A stretch of 64,000 nucleotides of DNA, taken from contig CAWAWM010000008.1 in the NCBI GenBank assembly GCA_963785765.1, positions 682,001 through 746,000 of the forward strand. Direction: 5' to 3'. Position numbers and translations under genes: made by a program. Of this stretch, positions 16,269 through 24,108 are shown one piece after another. The notes beneath the pieces were generated by a model, which was not told the DNA's origin, did no database searches, and was given only the letters and a program-made list of their open reading frames with translations. The DNA comes from DATBGO01 sp963785765. Its GTDB lineage: Bacteria; Actinomycetota; Actinomycetes; Streptosporangiales; Streptosporangiaceae. Each line of letters begins with the position of its first letter. The stretch's first letter is position 1.

Positions 16269-17210
16269 ATGCCGACGCCAGTGATCGCGGTCGTGGGACC
16301 CACCGCAGCGGGAAAGTCCGAGCTCTCGCTCGCCGTGGCCCGGTCGCTGGACGGCGAGATCATCAACGCCGACTCGATGCAGCTGTACCGGGGCATGGAC
16401 ATCGGCACGGCCAAGCTCAGGCCGCAGCAGCGGGCCGGGGTGCCGCACCACCTGCTCGATATCTGGGACGTCACCAAATCGGCGAGCGTGTCGGAGTACC
16501 AGCAGCTCGCGCGGGCGGCCATCGGCGAGATCCGGTCGCGCGGGCGGGTCCCCATCCTGGTCGGCGGGTCGGGCCTGTACATCAGGGCCGCCATCGACAA
16601 CCTCACCTTCCCTGGCACCGATCCGCGGCTACGGGACCGGCTGGAGGGCGAGCTGGCGGAGATCGGCCCGGCGGCGCTGCACGCCAGGCTGGCCAGCCTG
16701 GATCCGGCTGCCGCAGCGGCCATCCTGCCCGGCAACGGCCGCCGGATAGTCCGCGCCCTTGAGGTGCTGGAGCTCTCCGGACAGCCGTTCAGCGCCACCC
16801 TGCCCGGCTATGAGTCGGTCTACGACACCATCCAGATCGGGCTGAGCGTGCCCCGGCCGGAGCTGGACCAGCGGATCTGTGACCGCGTCGGCCGGATCTG
16901 GCAGGCCGGTTTCGTCGCCGAGGTCCGCGGGCTCGTCGAGGCCGGGCTGCGGGACGGCCGGACGGCCAGCCGGGCGCTCGGGTACGCGCAGGTACTGCGT
17001 TACCTGGCCGGGGAGTGGTCGCAGGAACAGGCCGCCGCGGAGACGGTGCGAGCCACCCGGCGGTTCGCGCGGCGCCAGGAGTCATGGTTCCGGCGCGATC
17101 CCCGGATCAGCTGGCTCCCGGCGGGCGCCCCGGGCCTGCTGGGCCTGGCCCTGGCTACGATCGGATCATGCGATTCGCCAAGGGCCACGGCACCGGGAAC
17201 GACTTCCTGA
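16269..17210 (+). CDS. miaA: tRNA dimethylallyltransferase
   Basis: Transfers the dimethylallyl group from DMAPP to A37 of tRNAs reading UNN codons; the product is the substrate of MiaB. 313 aa: P-loop VVGPTAAGKSELS, NADSMQLYRGMDIGTAK, VGGSGLYIRA, and the C-terminal zinc-less tRNA-binding region RATRRFARRQESWFRRD. ATG 16269 fits the family start and lies 4 nt after the upstream gene. The 3' end overlaps the dapF start by 43 nt. Confidence 0.96.
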   Translation: MPTPVIAVVGPTAAGKSELSLAVARSLDGEIINADSMQLYRGMDIGTAKLRPQQRAGVPHHLLDIWDVTKSASVSEYQQLARAAIGEIRSRGRVPILVGGSGLYIRAAIDNLTFPGTDPRLRDRLEGELAEIGPAALHARLASLDPAAAAAILPGNGRRIVRALEVLELSGQPFSATLPGYESVYDTIQIGLSVPRPELDQRICDRVGRIWQAGFVAEVRGLVEAGLRDGRTASRALGYAQVLRYLAGEWSQEQAAAETVRATRRFARRQESWFRRDPRISWLPAGAPGLLGLALATIGSCDSPRATAPGTTS

Positions 17211-18055
17211 TCCTGCCCGATCCTGATGGGGCCCTGGCGCTCCCCGCTGAACTGGTCGCGCGGCTGTGCGACCGGCGCTTCGGGCTGGGGGCGGACGGGA
17301 TCTTGCGGGCGGTCCGCACCGGTACGGGCGGCTGGTTCATGGACTACCGCAATGCCGACGGCAGCATCGCGGAGATGTGCGGCAATGGCGTCCGGGTGTT
17401 CACCCGCTACCTGCTCGGCCACGGGCTGGCCGAGGGCCCGTCGCTGCAGGTGCAGACGCGGGCCGGGGCCAGGCAGGTCTGGGTGGAGGCCGACGGCGCC
17501 ATCACGGTGGACATGGGGGTGCCCGAGGTGCGCGGCCGCAGCGCCGCGGTGGTCGGCGGCGTCGAGTGCGGCGGCCTTGAGGTCTGCATCGGTAATCCGC
17601 ATCTGGCCTGCCTGGTCGGTGTGCCGGTGGCCGGGTTCGACTTGTCCGCGCCGCCGGTCATCGATCAGGCGCGGTTTCCCGAGGGCGTCAATGTCGAGGT
17701 GGTCCGCGCGGTCGGGCCGCGGGAGCTGGAGATGCGGGTGCACGAGCGAGGCTCGGGTGCCACGCTGTCCTGCGGAACCGGCGCCGTGGCCGCGGCGGTG
17801 GCCGCCGCGGCCTGGTCAGCATCCGGGCCCGGCCCGGTCGCGGGGTCAGCCGGCCTGACCGGGCCGGACCCGGTCAGCTGGCCGGCTGAGCTGGCTGGCA
17901 CCTGGACGGTTGACGTGCCGGGCGGCAGGCTCGCCGTCACCCTCAGCGCGACGACGAGCCTGCTGACCGGGCCGGCCGTGATCGTGGCCGAGGGGGAGCT
18001 GAGCGCCGCCTGGCTGGCTGGCCACGCCGTCGCCGCGTCCTCAGCCATCGGCTGA
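17168..18055 (+). CDS. dapF: Diaminopimelate epimerase
   Basis: Converts LL- to meso-diaminopimelate for lysine and peptidoglycan. 295 aa with both catalytic cysteines: NADGSIAEMCGNGVRVF and GSGATLSCGTGAVA. FAKGHGTGNDFLIL is the expected N terminus. An insert of ~25 Gly/Pro-rich residues follows the second Cys. ATG 17168 lies inside the miaA 3' end and has TACGAT (17156-17161) 6 nt upstream, so it may have its own leaderless transcript. Its 3' end overlaps the convergent 58-aa gene by 15 nt. Confidence 0.95.
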   Translation: MRFAKGHGTGNDFLILPDPDGALALPAELVARLCDRRFGLGADGILRAVRTGTGGWFMDYRNADGSIAEMCGNGVRVFTRYLLGHGLAEGPSLQVQTRAGARQVWVEADGAITVDMGVPEVRGRSAAVVGGVECGGLEVCIGNPHLACLVGVPVAGFDLSAPPVIDQARFPEGVNVEVVRAVGPRELEMRVHERGSGATLSCGTGAVAAAVAAAAWSASGPGPVAGSAGLTGPDPVSWPAELAGTWTVDVPGGRLAVTLSATTSLLTGPAVIVAEGELSAAWLAGHAVAASSAIG

Positions 18056-18217
18056 CTCGCCGGCCAGCCGGAGGCCGACCTCTACCAGGGTCCGGCCAGC
18101 CCGGTACCTGACCGAGCCGCGCTGGCTCCGTCGCGGCGCGGGCCGCGGATGCCGCTGCGACCTGCGCAGCTCGCTGGCGTGCTCGTCGGCGAGCAGTTTC
18201 ATCATGTGGTGGTTCAC
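18041..18217 (-). CDS. 58-residue basic protein downstream of DUF4097 gene
   Basis: Starts GTG 18215-18217 with aaggag 6 nt upstream; begins MNHHMMKLLADEHASELRRS, then an Arg/Pro-rich middle, and ends RTLVEVGLRLAGESADG. Function is unknown. The N-terminal helix is amphipathic and the C-terminal VEVGLRLAG could be a short membrane-associated helix. It follows the DUF4097 gene by 39 nt on the same strand, so it is probably the last gene of the RHH-DUF4097 operon. The strong ribosome site and 59 uninterrupted codons support it. Confidence 0.65.
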   Translation of the reverse strand: MNHHMMKLLADEHASELRRSQRHPRPAPRRSQRGSVRYRAGRTLVEVGLRLAGESADG

Positions 18218-18256
18218 GACAATCTCCTTGTGGTGGTGATGGTGGTTGTGGTCGCG

Positions 18257-18985
18257 CTAGGCGGCCCGGCCGACCCGGACGTCGCCGCTGACGGTGCGGC
18301 AGCGCAGCGTGACGGTCGCGTCGTGGTCGCCGGTCGTGGCGGCCAGGTCGCTGGTCGCGGTCCCGGACAAGGTCGAGAGGTCGAGGTAGACGCCGATGCC
18401 GGCGGCTACGTCGATGCTGACGTCGCCGGATGCCGAGGTGATGTCGGTGCGGCCGGCGGTCACCGTGCCGACCTGGACGTCGCCGCTGGCGGTGCGCACC
18501 GAGACGTCACCGGCGGTGGCCCGGACCTGGACGTCTCCCGAGGCGGTCTCGGCCCGGAGTTCGCCGACATCGCCCAGGCGCACGTCGCCCGATGCCGAGT
18601 GGACCCGGACGGGCCCGCTGACCCGCTCGGCGGCCACATCGCCGCTGGCCGTCCGGACCTCCAGCGAGCGCAGCTCACCGGAGCACAGCACGTCCGCAGA
18701 GGCCGTGACGAGCTCGGCCGCCGAGCCCGACGGGACCTCCACGGTCACGTCGAGCGAGGCGCCGCGGTGGAAGCCGCGCTGGTCGGGAGCGATCACCGAC
18801 AGCACTCCGCCGTCGAACTCGACGCGGGTGGCCGCGAGGAATTCCTCGCCCCGGCGGCCTGCGGCGCAGGGCACCAAGGTCACCGTGGCGGTTTCGGTGG
18901 CCAGCGCGGTCACGGTGATGTTTCCGGCTGGGATATCAACATGCAGAGCAATCGGATCCGTGGCGGGGAAGTCCCAGGATGTCAT
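18257..18985 (-). CDS. DUF4097 beta-strand repeat protein (putative adhesin fold)
   Basis: 242 aa. The N terminus (WDFPATDPIALHVDIPAGNI) is followed by a repeated right-handed beta-solenoid pattern in which ...SASGDVxxxxV... recurs about every 14-20 residues (ITSASGDVSI, RTASGDVQVG, AETASGDVQV, HSASGDVRLG). This is the DUF4097 fold. There is no signal peptide, so it is presumably cytosolic. agaaaggac precedes the ATG. It lies between an RHH regulator and a 58-aa protein. Function unknown; a scaffold or a regulator-partner role is speculative. Confidence 0.85.
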   Translation of the reverse strand: MTSWDFPATDPIALHVDIPAGNITVTALATETATVTLVPCAAGRRGEEFLAATRVEFDGGVLSVIAPDQRGFHRGASLDVTVEVPSGSAAELVTASADVLCSGELRSLEVRTASGDVAAERVSGPVRVHSASGDVRLGDVGELRAETASGDVQVRATAGDVSVRTASGDVQVGTVTAGRTDITSASGDVSIDVAAGIGVYLDLSTLSGTATSDLAATTGDHDATVTLRCRTVSGDVRVGRAA

Positions 18986-19076
18986 CGCAAAAGTCCTTTC
19001 TCGGGTGCGGCCTTCGGGTCTGGAGCGGCCCTCGGGCGTCGATCTGCTAGTGCCGCCGGCTGGCCTGCAGTCCCGG

Positions 19077-19574
19077 TCAGCTTCGGGCGAAGCCGGTGAT
19101 CCGCTGTCCGGGCCCGCGGCGCGCGCCCGGCTGGCCGCCCCGCGACTGGGCCCTGAGCGTGCTGCTCGCCGCCCGGATCAGCCAGGTGTTGACCGACACG
19201 CCGTCGCTGGCCGCGGCCGCCTCGATCGCCCCCTTGAGGGACTCGGACAGCCGCAGCGTGACCCGCGCCGTGCCGGTGTCGTCGGCGCTGCCGGCTGGCT
19301 CCGGGCGAGCGGGCTCGCCGGAGTCCCGCGGCAGCGCCATGCTGACCACGAACGCTGGCTCGCCGTCGGACAGGCGGACCTCCACGACCGTCTCGTCCAG
19401 CCGGGCGGTGATCTCCGCGGCAGCGGCGGAGAGCACGTCCAGCAGGGTCAGCCGGACCGGCGATTCCAGGCTCTCGGCCAGCAGCCCGGCGGTCCGCCGG
19501 GCGTCTTCGTCGGCGAACCGGGTCAGGGCGGTGAGCTCGCCCCGCAGCATCTCGACGTACTGTGACAGCTCCAT
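19077..19574 (-). CDS. Ribbon-helix-helix (HicB/CopG-like) DNA-binding protein
   Basis: 165 aa. The N-terminal ~80 residues form a domain reading LAESLESPVRLTLLDVLSAA ... VEVRLSDGEPAFVVSM, then a Pro/Gly linker. Residues ~103-141 (ARVTLRLSESLKGAIEAAAA, SVNTWLIRAA) form a typical RHH fold as in HicB antitoxins. No toxin gene is adjacent; the downstream genes are DUF4097 and a 58-aa protein. The ATG is preceded by an apparent leaderless promoter overlapped by TGACGTC operators, indicating autoregulation. Confidence 0.8.
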   Translation of the reverse strand: MELSQYVEMLRGELTALTRFADEDARRTAGLLAESLESPVRLTLLDVLSAAAAEITARLDETVVEVRLSDGEPAFVVSMALPRDSGEPARPEPAGSADDTGTARVTLRLSESLKGAIEAAAASDGVSVNTWLIRAASSTLRAQSRGGQPGARRGPGQRITGFARS

Positions 19575-19580
19575 GATGTC

Positions 19581-19609
19581 ATTATGACGTCAGAAAGACG
19601 TCGAGTCAA
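19581..19609 (-). promoter_or_regulatory. Leaderless promoter of the RHH-DUF4097 operon
   Basis: Minus strand: TTGACT (19604-19609), exactly 17 bp, CATAAT (19581-19586), then 6 nt to the ATG at 19574. One of the best sigma-70-type promoters in the window; transcription would begin at the start codon. Confidence 0.75.
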
Positions 19610-19668
19610 ATGTCAGTTGGCGTCTATCTGACGTCTCCGTGGTGGCAACCGGGGTTTGGATGACGTCA
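19585..19668. promoter_or_regulatory. Four TGACGTC operator-like sites
   Basis: TGACGTCA at 19585-19592 (overlaps the -10), GACGTC at 19597-19602 (in the spacer), TGACGTC at 19629-19635 and TGACGTCA at 19661-19668. The palindromes and their position suit repression by the dimeric RHH protein encoded immediately downstream. Confidence 0.65.
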
Positions 19669-19804
19669 CGAGCCCGGTCTGCGGCAGGGCGGGGGTCAGT
19701 GCACTGGCCGGCCGTCGTGCTGATGAGGACCGGCCAGCGAGGCAGCAGGAGCTGACGATGACGCGCGCGGGATCTCGCGCCGTAGCGCCGCGGTGCGCCG
19801 GCAG

Positions 19805-21235
19805 TCAGGTACCAGGCTGGCCCAGGAGCGCGGTGAGCGGCCGCCCCTGGATCGACGCGTCGAGCACCTCGGCGATGTGGGCCATCGGGAGCTGCGCGCC
19901 CTGCTCGGCCAGCGCCGCGGCGATCTGCATCGCGCACCCGGGGTTGGCCGACACCAGCAGGCCGGCCTTGGTGGCCAGCACCGTCTTGGCCTTGCGCTCG
20001 CCCAGGTCGCGGGCGGCCCCCGGCTGGACCAGGTTGTAGATGCCGGCCGACCCGCAGCAGGTGCCGCCGTCGGCGATCTCCGCGAGGTGCAGGCCGGGGA
20101 TGGCCAGCAAGAGCTCCCGCGGCTGAGTGGTGATCCGCTGAGCGTGCCCGAGATGGCAGGCGTCGTGATAGGCAGCCATGACGGGCAGCGGATGGCGGAC
20201 GGCGGCGGGCCCGAGCTCGGTCAGGAACTCGCTGAAATCGCGGACCTTCCCGGCCAGGGCCGCAGCCCGGCCCGCCCAGAGCGGGTCGGCGGCCAGCAGG
20301 TCCGCATAGTCCTTCATGGCCGACCCGCACCCGGCCGCGTTCACGATGATCGCGTCCACCCCGGCGCGCTCGAAGGCCTCGATCGTCCGCCGGGCGAACC
20401 CGGCGGCCTCCGTCAGCCGGCCGCCGTGCAGCGACAGCGCGCCGCAGCAGCCCTGGCCGGGCGGGATGATGACATCGCAGCCCTCGGCGGCAAGCACCCG
20501 CGCCGTGGCGTCGTTGACCTGCGGGAAGAACACCTGTTGCACGCATCCGAGCAGCATCCCGACGACGGCCCTGCGGGTGCCCCGGGCCGGAACGCGCCCT
20601 GGGTACCGCGCGCCAGCTGGTCGCCGGCGTTGCGGCTGGCCGGAGCGGCCGGTACCCGGTGCCACCCGGAGCGCCGCGGCGAGTTCGGGCGACACCCGCC
20701 CGGCCAGGCCGGTGCGCTGGATCAGCCGGTCGAAGCCGGTTCGCTGGACGGCGCGCAGCGGCGCGGTCAGGATCCGCAGCCGGCCGGGATAAGGAAACGT
20801 CCGGAATATCGCGGCCCGGGCCGCGCGGTCCCGCCACGACCGCGCCGGCAGTGGCGGCGGCCCGGGCGGGGGTTCCTCGGCCCAGCCCCGCGCCGCCTCG
20901 ATCAGCCGGTCGTAGCGGACTCCGGACGGGCAGGCGGGCACGCAGGCCATGCAGCCGAGGCAGCGGTCGATGTGAGCGGCGGCCGCATCGTCGGCCTGGG
21001 CGCCGTCCAGGAGCTGAGTGATCAGATGGATCCGCCCGCGCGGTGAGTCCATCTCCTCGCCCCACAGCTGATACGTCGGACAGGCAGGCAGGCAGAACCC
21101 GCAGTGCACGCAGTCGCTGGCCAGTTCGCGTAGCTCGCCCGCGGGATCCAGCACGCTCGCGCGGGCCGGGGGCACGGCGTCGCCAGGCGGCCCGGCGGTA
21201 ACCGGAGGGCCGGGCCGGTCGGGCGGTGCAGTCAT
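19805..21235 (-). CDS. glcF: Glycolate oxidase iron-sulfur subunit
   Basis: 476 aa. Two N-terminal [4Fe-4S] motifs, CVHCGFCLPACP and CLGCMACVPACP, feed electrons from the GlcD flavin; two CCG domains follow (GCCGALSLHGG, GTCCGSAGIYN). With GlcD and GlcE it oxidises glycolate to glyoxylate, passing electrons to the membrane quinone pool. The start overlaps the glcE stop (TGATG). An Arg/Pro-rich insert occupies ~residues 195-220. Last gene of the aceB-glcDEF run. Confidence 0.93.
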   Translation of the reverse strand: MTAPPDRPGPPVTAGPPGDAVPPARASVLDPAGELRELASDCVHCGFCLPACPTYQLWGEEMDSPRGRIHLITQLLDGAQADDAAAAHIDRCLGCMACVPACPSGVRYDRLIEAARGWAEEPPPGPPPLPARSWRDRAARAAIFRTFPYPGRLRILTAPLRAVQRTGFDRLIQRTGLAGRVSPELAAALRVAPGTGRSGQPQRRRPAGARYPGRVPARGTRRAVVGMLLGCVQQVFFPQVNDATARVLAAEGCDVIIPPGQGCCGALSLHGGRLTEAAGFARRTIEAFERAGVDAIIVNAAGCGSAMKDYADLLAADPLWAGRAAALAGKVRDFSEFLTELGPAAVRHPLPVMAAYHDACHLGHAQRITTQPRELLLAIPGLHLAEIADGGTCCGSAGIYNLVQPGAARDLGERKAKTVLATKAGLLVSANPGCAMQIAAALAEQGAQLPMAHIAEVLDASIQGRPLTALLGQPGT

Positions 21236-22503
21236 CAGATCCCTCCCGCGAACCGGCCCGGCGCCATCCGGTGCTCAGGGTCGAACTGGTCCTTCACCGA
21301 GCGCATCAGGCCGGCCGAAGGCACCGGGCCCCACAGGTCGACGACCTCCCTGACCTCGGCCGGAGCATGGACGACCACGGCGCTGGCCCGGGCCGGCGAG
21401 CCGCCCGGCAACGCGGCGCGCAGCCCGGTGACAAACCCGGCCACCGCGGCCGGGTCGGCTCCGGCTCCGGCGGCCACGTAGAGCACCCCCGCCGCCGCGG
21501 AGCCGCTGACCGCCGGGTCGAGACCCGCCGCCGTCGCGGCCGCGTCCGTGGCCGCGAGCACGGCGGCCAGCTCACCGGCCCAGAACGCGATCCTGACCAC
21601 CGTTCCGTCCGCACTGGCCGCGGCACCCAGGCCCCACCACGGCGGCGGCTGTGCGGCGACCTGAGCGCTGTCGCCGAGCAGGCTGCGCATCCGCTCGGCC
21701 CGCTCGGCCACGCCATCCCGGTCGCCCTCCAGCAGGATCCCGGCCCGCAGCGGCGCGCCGCGGTCCGGCCGGTCGAGCTCAGCGGCGGCCGGAGCCAGCG
21801 GCGAATCGACCGCGGCGGCGAGCAGGGACTGGGCGGCGGCGGGTTCGGCGCAGTCCAGCGTGACGAACGCGGTACCGGCCGGCAACGGATGCAGCCGGAA
21901 CGCGGCCTCGGCGATCAGCCCCAGCGTCCCGTAGGAGCCGGCGTAGAGCTTGCCCAGGTCGTATCCGGCCACGTTCTTCACGACCTTGCCGCCGGAGCGG
22001 GTCACCACCCCGTCGGCCCGCACCACGGTGATCCCGATCAGCAGGTCCCTGGGCGTGCCGTAGCGCAGCCGGAGCGGGCCGGCGACGCCGGTGGCGAGCA
22101 GGCCGCCGATGGTCCCGCGACCGTCCGGCGCGGGCGGATCGAGCGCCAGCCGCTGGCCCGCCGCGGCCAGCGTGTCGGCGAGCTGCGCGATACCGACGCC
22201 CGCCTGGACCCTGGCGACCAGATCGCCCGCCGCGTGCTCGAGCACGGTGTTCATCAGGCGGGTATCGACGATCAGGTCGCAGCGCCGCGGCGGCGCGCCC
22301 CAGGCGAGCTTCGAGCCGCTACCGCGCGGCAGCACCGCTAGCCCGAGCGCGGCCGCCGCGCGCAGGACCGCGCTGGCCTCATCGAGGCTGGCCGGGGCCG
22401 CGACGAAGGACGGCTGCACGCCCGCGACCGCGTCCTGCGGGCCCGCCGGCCGCAGTTGCGCGCAGGCCGCGGCGAGCGTGCCGGTGGCCGAGTCGGTGGT
22501 CAT
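21235..22503 (-). CDS. glcE: Glycolate oxidase FAD-binding subunit
   Basis: 422 aa, FAD_binding_4 domain (ALGLAVLPRGSGSKLAWG, GGLLATGVAGPLRLRYG, GGKVVKNVAGYDLGKLYAG), shorter than GlcD and ending MAPGRFAGGI as is typical of GlcE. Forms the glycolate oxidase complex with GlcD and GlcF. It starts 33 nt after glcD ends and overlaps glcF by one base. Confidence 0.92.
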   Translation of the reverse strand: MTTDSATGTLAAACAQLRPAGPQDAVAGVQPSFVAAPASLDEASAVLRAAAALGLAVLPRGSGSKLAWGAPPRRCDLIVDTRLMNTVLEHAAGDLVARVQAGVGIAQLADTLAAAGQRLALDPPAPDGRGTIGGLLATGVAGPLRLRYGTPRDLLIGITVVRADGVVTRSGGKVVKNVAGYDLGKLYAGSYGTLGLIAEAAFRLHPLPAGTAFVTLDCAEPAAAQSLLAAAVDSPLAPAAAELDRPDRGAPLRAGILLEGDRDGVAERAERMRSLLGDSAQVAAQPPPWWGLGAAASADGTVVRIAFWAGELAAVLAATDAAATAAGLDPAVSGSAAAGVLYVAAGAGADPAAVAGFVTGLRAALPGGSPARASAVVVHAPAEVREVVDLWGPVPSAGLMRSVKDQFDPEHRMAPGRFAGGI

Positions 22504-22536
22504 CGGGGGCCCGCCAGTCCAGATCCGGTGCGCATG

Positions 22537-23991
22537 TCAGAACTGGTCCAGTTCCCCGGCGGCCACCAGCGGATGCGGAGCGCGGTGCACCCCGGGCACC
22601 TCGCCGCACAGCCGCGGGGTCGGGAACACCTTGCCCGGATTGCACAGGCCGGCCGGGTCGAAGGCGCACCGCAGCAGCTGCATCGTCTCCAGGTCGTCGG
22701 CACTGAACATCTTCGGCATGTACCTGGACTTGTCGGTGCCGACGCCGTGCTCGCCGGTGATGGAGCCGCCGTGCTCGATGCAAGTGTCGAGGATGGCGCC
22801 GGACAGCACCTCGGCGGCCTCGCACGCCTCGGGGGCCGAGTCGTCGAACAGCACGAGCGGGTGCAGGTTGCCGTCGCCGGCGTGGAAGACGTTGGCGACC
22901 CTGATGCCGGCCTCGCGGGACAGCTCGGTGATCCGGTCCAGCACCTGCGGCAGCGCGGTGCGCGGCACCACGCCGTCCTGCACGATGTAGGCCGGGCTGA
23001 TCCGGCCGACGGCGGCGAACGCGGACTTGCGCCCGGTCCAGATCGCGGCCCGCTCGGCCGCGTCCTGCGCGGTCCGGATCTCGTAGGCGCCGGCCTGCTC
23101 GCAGATGGCCAGGACCGCCGCGGTCTCCCGGCGCACGTCGGATTGCGGTCCGTCCAGTTCGACGATCAGGACCGCCGCCGCGCCTTCGGGATACCTGCAG
23201 GCCACCGCGGCCTCGGCGGCCTCGATGGCCAGCGCGTCCATCATCTCGATGGCGGCGGGCAGGATCCCGGCGCCGATGATCGCCGAGACGGCGCCCCCGC
23301 CCGCCCCCATCGACGTGAACGCCGCCAGCAGCGTGGTGACCGCCTCGGGGATCCTGGTCAGCTTCACGACGATCTTGGTGACGATGCCGAGCGTCCCCTC
23401 CGACCCGGTGAACGCGCCGACCAGGTCGTAGCCTGGCGCCGCGCCGGTGCCGTCACCCAGCCAGGTCAGCTCGCCCTGCGGGGTGACGATCTCCAGGCCG
23501 GTCACGTGATGCACGGTGAAGCCGTGCTTGAGGCAGTGGGCTCCGCCGGAGTTCTCCGCGACATTGCCGCCGACCGAGCAGATCACCTGGCTGGACGGGT
23601 CAGGGGCATAGAACAGGCCATGCGGCTGCACGGCCTTGCTCACGGCCAGGTTGGTCACGCCAGGCTCCACGATCGCCCTGCGGCTGGCCGCGTCGATCAT
23701 GATGATGTTCCGCATCCTGGAGGTGACGATCAGGACGCCATCGCCGCGCGGCAGCGCCCCGCCGGACAGTCCGGTCCCCGAGCCGCGGGCCACGAACGGG
23801 ACCCCGGCCCTGGCGCACTCCCGCACGATCGCGGCGACCTGCTCGGCGGTCGTCGGCAGCACCACGAGGCCGGGGCTGCACCGGTGCGACGTCAGGCCAT
23901 CGCACTCGTAGGTGCGGAGCTCGAGCGGATCCGTGACCACGCCGTCCGGCCCGCATATCTGCGTCATCCGCGGGATAAGCATCTCGATCAT
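22537..23991 (-). CDS. glcD: Glycolate oxidase catalytic flavoprotein subunit
   Basis: 484 aa. FAD_binding_4 domain (FVARGSGTGLSGGALP, SVGGNVAENSGGAHCLKHG, GSEGTLGIVTKI) and a C-terminal FAD-oxidase domain with NVFHAGDGNLHPLVL and HGGSITGEHGVGTDK, diagnostic of GlcD/D-2-hydroxyacid dehydrogenases. Start ATG 23989-23991 (MIEMLIPRMT) chosen because gggagg lies ~9 nt upstream; the frame is open 108 nt further. A D-lactate dehydrogenase role is possible, but adjacent glcE, glcF and malate synthase support glycolate. Confidence 0.93.
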   Translation of the reverse strand: MIEMLIPRMTQICGPDGVVTDPLELRTYECDGLTSHRCSPGLVVLPTTAEQVAAIVRECARAGVPFVARGSGTGLSGGALPRGDGVLIVTSRMRNIIMIDAASRRAIVEPGVTNLAVSKAVQPHGLFYAPDPSSQVICSVGGNVAENSGGAHCLKHGFTVHHVTGLEIVTPQGELTWLGDGTGAAPGYDLVGAFTGSEGTLGIVTKIVVKLTRIPEAVTTLLAAFTSMGAGGGAVSAIIGAGILPAAIEMMDALAIEAAEAAVACRYPEGAAAVLIVELDGPQSDVRRETAAVLAICEQAGAYEIRTAQDAAERAAIWTGRKSAFAAVGRISPAYIVQDGVVPRTALPQVLDRITELSREAGIRVANVFHAGDGNLHPLVLFDDSAPEACEAAEVLSGAILDTCIEHGGSITGEHGVGTDKSRYMPKMFSADDLETMQLLRCAFDPAGLCNPGKVFPTPRLCGEVPGVHRAPHPLVAAGELDQF

Positions 23992-24043
23992 CGCTGGTGG
24001 CCTCCCACCGTCAGCGTTCCCATCGCCGCCGGGGTCTGTCTCG

Positions 24044-24090
24044 ATCGCGGGTGACTTTCGGGCAGCTAGCGCGGGAAAGTCACCCGCGAT
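24044..24090 (-). terminator. 16-bp perfect inverted repeat between aceB and glcD
   Basis: Arms atcgcgggtgactttc (24044-24059) and gaaagtcacccgcgat (24075-24090), loop 15 nt. It lies 18 nt after the aceB stop and 52 nt before glcD. No clear U-run follows. It may be a partial terminator tuning glcDEF relative to aceB, an mRNA stabiliser or an operator. Confidence 0.6.
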
Positions 24091-24108
24091 GACCCGCACG
24101 CGGCGGCC

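Noticed and set aside
19077..19574. RHH gene as a HicAB toxin-antitoxin pair
   Set aside because: No HicA-like small toxin with a double-stranded-RNA-binding fold is adjacent; the neighbours are DUF4097 and a 58-aa protein.
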